A stretch of DNA of 64,000 nt from Roseibium sp. (GTDB lineage Bacteria; Pseudomonadota; Alphaproteobacteria; Rhizobiales; Stappiaceae), in contig JAEPNV010000021.1 in assembly GCA_017643215.1 (NCBI GenBank), forward strand, positions 1 to 64,000, written 5' to 3'. The position numbers and the translations under genes were made by a program. The notes under the pieces were generated by a model. It had not been told where the DNA came from, did no database searches, and worked only from the letters and a program-made list of their open reading frames with translations. Positions 61,781-64,000 of the stretch are shown here, in pieces (the stretch's first letter is position 1; the number at the start of each line of letters is the position of its first letter).

Positions 61781-62155
61781 ATGACCCTTGACGAATTTCT
61801 CATCGAGGAAGGCATGACGGCAAAGGCATTTGCCGAACTTGCAAAGACCTCAGAGCCGCATTTGTCCCGCATCCGACGTGGCACAACCCGCCCGAGTTGG
61901 GAGCTTGCGAAGCGAATCTCGCAACTGACCAGAGGGCGGATCACTGCCTCTAGTCTGATGGAGGTTGCAGCGGAAGGGGGAGAAACAACGAATGGCATTT
62001 TGGGTCCTGTCTGTGAAGGGAGTGGTCAAGGCCTCGCCGTGAAGGTCACTGATCGCATCGGACCGGAAGACAGCCCTGTGGCCGCACCGTCGACGGAAGT
62101 GTCTCAAAGCGCACGGGACGCGTCATCGGATAAAATCGAGGAATTTATGCGATGA
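61781..62155 (+). CDS. Cro-type helix-turn-helix regulator
   Basis: A 124-residue protein. Residues 1-60 form a helix-turn-helix: MTLDEFLIEEGMTAKAFAELAKTSEPHLSRIRRGTTRPSWELAKRISQ. The rest is an unstructured tail. GAGGCAGGG lies 10 to 15 bases upstream. It is opposite the repressor gene and overlaps the CII-like gene by four bases, so it would be the first lytic-phase regulator. Confidence 0.75.
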   Translation: MTLDEFLIEEGMTAKAFAELAKTSEPHLSRIRRGTTRPSWELAKRISQLTRGRITASSLMEVAAEGGETTNGILGPVCEGSGQGLAVKVTDRIGPEDSPVAAPSTEVSQSARDASSDKIEEFMR

Positions 62156-62640
62156 CCGTGCGCCCGACGACCGAGCACGACCGCGCGGCGTTGAAGGCGG
62201 CGGTGCGCGCGCTCACCCGCGCCTGCGGCGGACAGGACCGGGCGGCAATGGCGACACGGGTCGGCCAGAGCACCTTGTCCCGCTACGGCTCGATCGCCCA
62301 TCCGCATGAGCATGTTCCGCTCGACGTTCTGATGGATCTGACCATCGACGCCGATGATCCGGACGTGGTGCGCACGCTGTGCCGCATGGCGAACGGGGTG
62401 TTCGTGCCGCTGCCCAAACCCTCGGTCGTGCCGACCACCTGGACGGCGGCGCTTGGCGCGGCGGTCAAAAGCGGCGGCGAGGCGGCCGACACGATCTGCC
62501 GGGCGCTGAATGATGACGGCCAGATCACGCCGGAAGAAATCGCCGATTTTGAAATCATCGAAAAGCTGTCGGCCGCGATCGAGGCGCTGGCGGTCCTGCA
62601 ACTCTACGCGCGCCAGGTTTGCGGGGAGGGGGAGGGATGA
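62152..62640 (+). CDS. CII-like phage regulator
   Basis: A 162-residue protein. RACGGQDRAAMATRVGQSTLSRYGSIAHPHEHVPLDVLMDLT (about 20-62) resembles the N-terminal helix-turn-helix of the phage CII/CP76 family. The C-terminal half (about 95-155) is helical and may form the oligomer. It begins within the stop of the Cro-type gene. It probably activates the repressor or integrase promoter. Confidence 0.6.
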   Translation: MTVRPTTEHDRAALKAAVRALTRACGGQDRAAMATRVGQSTLSRYGSIAHPHEHVPLDVLMDLTIDADDPDVVRTLCRMANGVFVPLPKPSVVPTTWTAALGAAVKSGGEAADTICRALNDDGQITPEEIADFEIIEKLSAAIEALAVLQLYARQVCGEGEG

Positions 62641-62684
62641 CGGGGCCAGTCGCCTGCCTAGGGCAAACGAACGCTACTCAACAA

Positions 62685-63248
62685 TCATGCGGTGGTGGTT
62701 TTGCGCTTCAGTCTTTCGGCGCGTTCCCACACTTTCTCATAGGTGTGGCCGTCAAAGGACAAAAGCCAGCCGAACGGCTTGTGGTGCCAGGGAACATAGA
62801 GCCGCTCCCGCCTGTCACCTTCTACCGCGTCGAGGGCGTCGTTATAGGCCTTGGCATCGATTGCGCGCAGGATGGGTGGTTCGGCGCTTGTGATGCGGAG
62901 CATCCGCGCATACCACGCTCCACATTCTGCCTCGTCATGCTGGGCGCTTTCTTCAATGTCGGCCAAGAGATTGTAATAGTCGCGCTGAAGCTGTTGGTGA
63001 TCCCGCGCCTGGCCGCCGTAGTCAAAGGCCAACTGGATCGCGCCAAAAACGGCAATGGCAAAGCCCAGCCAGATTGTGGCAAAGCCGAAATGGCTGGCCA
63101 CGTCGCTCATGGCGCTTGCGCCAAGAACCACGACAACAAAGCTTGTCATCCGGCTGAGCCTTTCGAAGAACTGGCGCCGGGCCGTGTGGTACAGCGCGTT
63201 GCGCAGCACGTTAAAGCGGATGTTGTCGCGGTCCCGTTCCATTTTCAC
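62685..63248 (-). CDS. SLATT-like two-transmembrane protein
   Basis: A 187-residue protein. An N-terminal helix (about 1-33, RFNVLRNALYHTARRQFFERL) is followed by two membrane helices (about 34-54 and 57-79, MTSFVVVVLGASAMS and IWLGFAIAVFGAIQLAFDYG). A long helical part comes after (QLQRDYYNLLADIEESAQ). This order is that of SLATT domains, which are proposed pore-forming effectors in bacterial conflict systems. The C terminus is not typical. It overlaps the small gene before it by four bases and reads against the phage early genes. Confidence 0.6.
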   Translation of the reverse strand: MKMERDRDNIRFNVLRNALYHTARRQFFERLSRMTSFVVVVLGASAMSDVASHFGFATIWLGFAIAVFGAIQLAFDYGGQARDHQQLQRDYYNLLADIEESAQHDEAECGAWYARMLRITSAEPPILRAIDAKAYNDALDAVEGDRRERLYVPWHHKPFGWLLSFDGHTYEKVWERAERLKRKTTTA

Positions 63249-63400
63249 TTTCCTTTCGATGGACCGGCCGGCGGTTTTGCCGGTTGGCGTGGCCCCGGAC
63301 CGGCATCCGGCTTGGGCGCTGAATACGTGGAGGGCTGGCGCGGGCCCATCGTATTGATGCCGGTTGTGAGGCCCGGCCTCACATTTGTTTTCGAAATCAT
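63245..63400 (-). CDS. Small proline-rich protein coupled to the SLATT-like gene
   Basis: A 51-residue protein, MISKTNVRPGLTTGIN at the N terminus, then a tail rich in Pro, Gly and Lys. It has no membrane segment. AAGGAG lies ten bases before the ATG, and the stop overlaps the next start (ATGA). It could be an antitoxin, chaperone or leader for the membrane protein; nothing in its sequence decides this. Confidence 0.5.
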   Translation of the reverse strand: MISKTNVRPGLTTGINTMGPRQPSTYSAPKPDAGPGPRQPAKPPAGPSKGK

Positions 63401-63448
63401 GCCGATCGTCTCCTTTTGGTGTTTGCAGAAGGGGGTGACAGGGGCTGG

Positions 63449-63466
63449 TTCGCTCGGCAAAGCGAA
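63449..63466. promoter_or_regulatory. Inverted repeat in the divergent promoter region
   Basis: TTCGCT and AGCGAA flank a six-base loop, between the divergent starts at 63400 and 63605. It may be an operator. The adjacent stretch (about 63480-63510) is AT-rich and suits a promoter. Confidence 0.3.
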
Positions 63467-63604
63467 TCAGTCCCGCCTATCGTGTACTCTTTTTGTTCTA
63501 TCCGCAATGAAATGTGCGTGGGGGTGTACGGCAACTTTAACGTTCACGGCCCGCCCCCCCGTTCAGAGCCGGGGGCAGGTCCCCGATCACGCCGGGGAGG
63601 GGCC

Positions 63605-63811
63605 ATGACCGACGCCGCGATCCTCGCAGGCACCCTGGACCGCCTTGCCGCAGACAAGCGCCGTGTCGCCGCGGCCGCGCAGCGGCTCGCCCGGGCGGGC
63701 CAGGCGGACCGCAAGGCGCTGAGATCCATGATTGCGCCGGCGCTGACCGACGCCGCCCGCCTGGAAGAGGTGGCCGCGCTGCTGCGCAAACCCGGGAGAC
63801 GCGGGTCATGA
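63605..63811 (+). CDS. Small helical phage protein
   Basis: A 68-residue protein, MTDAAILAGTLDRLAADKRR at the start, almost wholly helical and rich in Ala and Arg, ending KPGRRGS. GGGGAGG lies just before the ATG and the stop overlaps the next start. Function unknown. Confidence 0.55.
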   Translation: MTDAAILAGTLDRLAADKRRVAAAAQRLARAGQADRKALRSMIAPALTDAARLEEVAALLRKPGRRGS

Positions 63812-64000
63812 ACAAGGTGGCGTTTTCGCTCTTCGAACGGGTCCAGGCCGAGCGCGACTACTGGCGCGAGCGCGCCGCGCAGCTGGAAAAACAGCTCGTC
63901 GCCGACGTTCCGCTTCCCGCGGCCTGGGCGCTGTCGCCGGGCGAGGCGCGGGTGTTCCGCCATCTTTTGAAGCGCGGGCGGGCGAGCCACGACAGCCTGA
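63808..64000 (+). CDS. Phage winged-helix protein, partial at window edge
   Basis: 64 codons before the right edge. A short coiled coil (MNKVAFSLFERVQAERDYWRE) is followed by the start of a winged-helix domain, ALSPGEARVFRHLLKRGRASHDSL. It resembles regulators of phage early genes that pair a coiled coil with an HTH. The C terminus is outside the window, so the call is limited. Confidence 0.5.
   Translation, partial: MNKVAFSLFERVQAERDYWRERAAQLEKQLVADVPLPAAWALSPGEARVFRHLLKRGRASHDSL

Overview
The window looks like a GC-rich alphaproteobacterial chromosome, most probably of the order Hyphomicrobiales (Rhizobiales). This rests on the N-terminally extended S9 next to L13, a class I PHA synthase beside an aminotransferase-hom-glpX-recJ run, a heterotetrameric sarcosine oxidase operon, a double cold-shock-domain protein and a glutathione-dependent formaldehyde pathway. 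These are family-level impressions from reading the sequence; no database search was done.

Layout. 1-0.8 kb is non-coding and carries REP-like palindromes plus one copy of a 110-bp dispersed element (its inverted twin is at 14.3 kb). 0.8-2.5 kb: thioesterase and rplM-rpsI with a good promoter and terminator. 2.6-5.9 kb: an ECF sigma / anti-sigma / periplasmic metal-sensor-like operon behind a secreted SH3 protein, then two divergent EF-hand proteins. 6.1-6.8 kb: a decayed MmgE/PrpD gene. 7-10.9 kb: a solo LuxR regulator, a large autotransporter-type outer-membrane protein and an IS256-type transposase remnant. 11-14.1 kb: guanine deaminase, agmatinase-type ureohydrolase, a membrane protein. 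14.5-24.6 kb: phaC, aminotransferase, hom, glpX, recJ, a nitrilase-family hydrolase and a Nudix hydrolase. 24.6-26.9 kb: a tungstate-type ABC importer in the order tupB-tupC-tupA. 27.9-36.3 kb: a C1 module in which sarcosine oxidase (soxB-cupin-soxD-soxA-soxG) is divergent from S-(hydroxymethyl)glutathione dehydrogenase, a GNAT enzyme and S-formylglutathione hydrolase. 36.3-41.3 kb: M3 peptidase, DUF423 protein, P450 and LpxL-like acyltransferase, closely packed. 41.4-49.9 kb: a VOC protein, a Tat-exported agmatine-deiminase-like protein, and a complete branched-chain-type ABC importer followed by an ornithine-cyclodeaminase-like gene. 50.8 kb: tRNA-Glu. 51-55.4 kb: glyoxalase I, sirtuin, cold-shock protein, DUF192 protein and a trypsin-like protease with a DUF4214 tail.

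From about 55.76 kb to the right edge lies the left part of a prophage or prophage-like element. It begins inside the anticodon arm of a tRNA-Pro(TGG) fragment. A tightly overlapping minus-strand operon encodes integrase, an excisionase-like protein and seven small phage-type proteins. It is followed by a cargo block, a divergent repressor/Cro-type switch, a CII-like regulator and a two-gene unit with a SLATT-like two-transmembrane protein. Two promoter regions 2 kb apart, at 59.7 and 61.7 kb, share the palindrome ATTRCAT-N3-ATGYAAT. This suggests that one repressor controls both the integrase operon and the switch, with the GNAT-like and PAS-like cargo genes between them. The right end of the element is outside the window.
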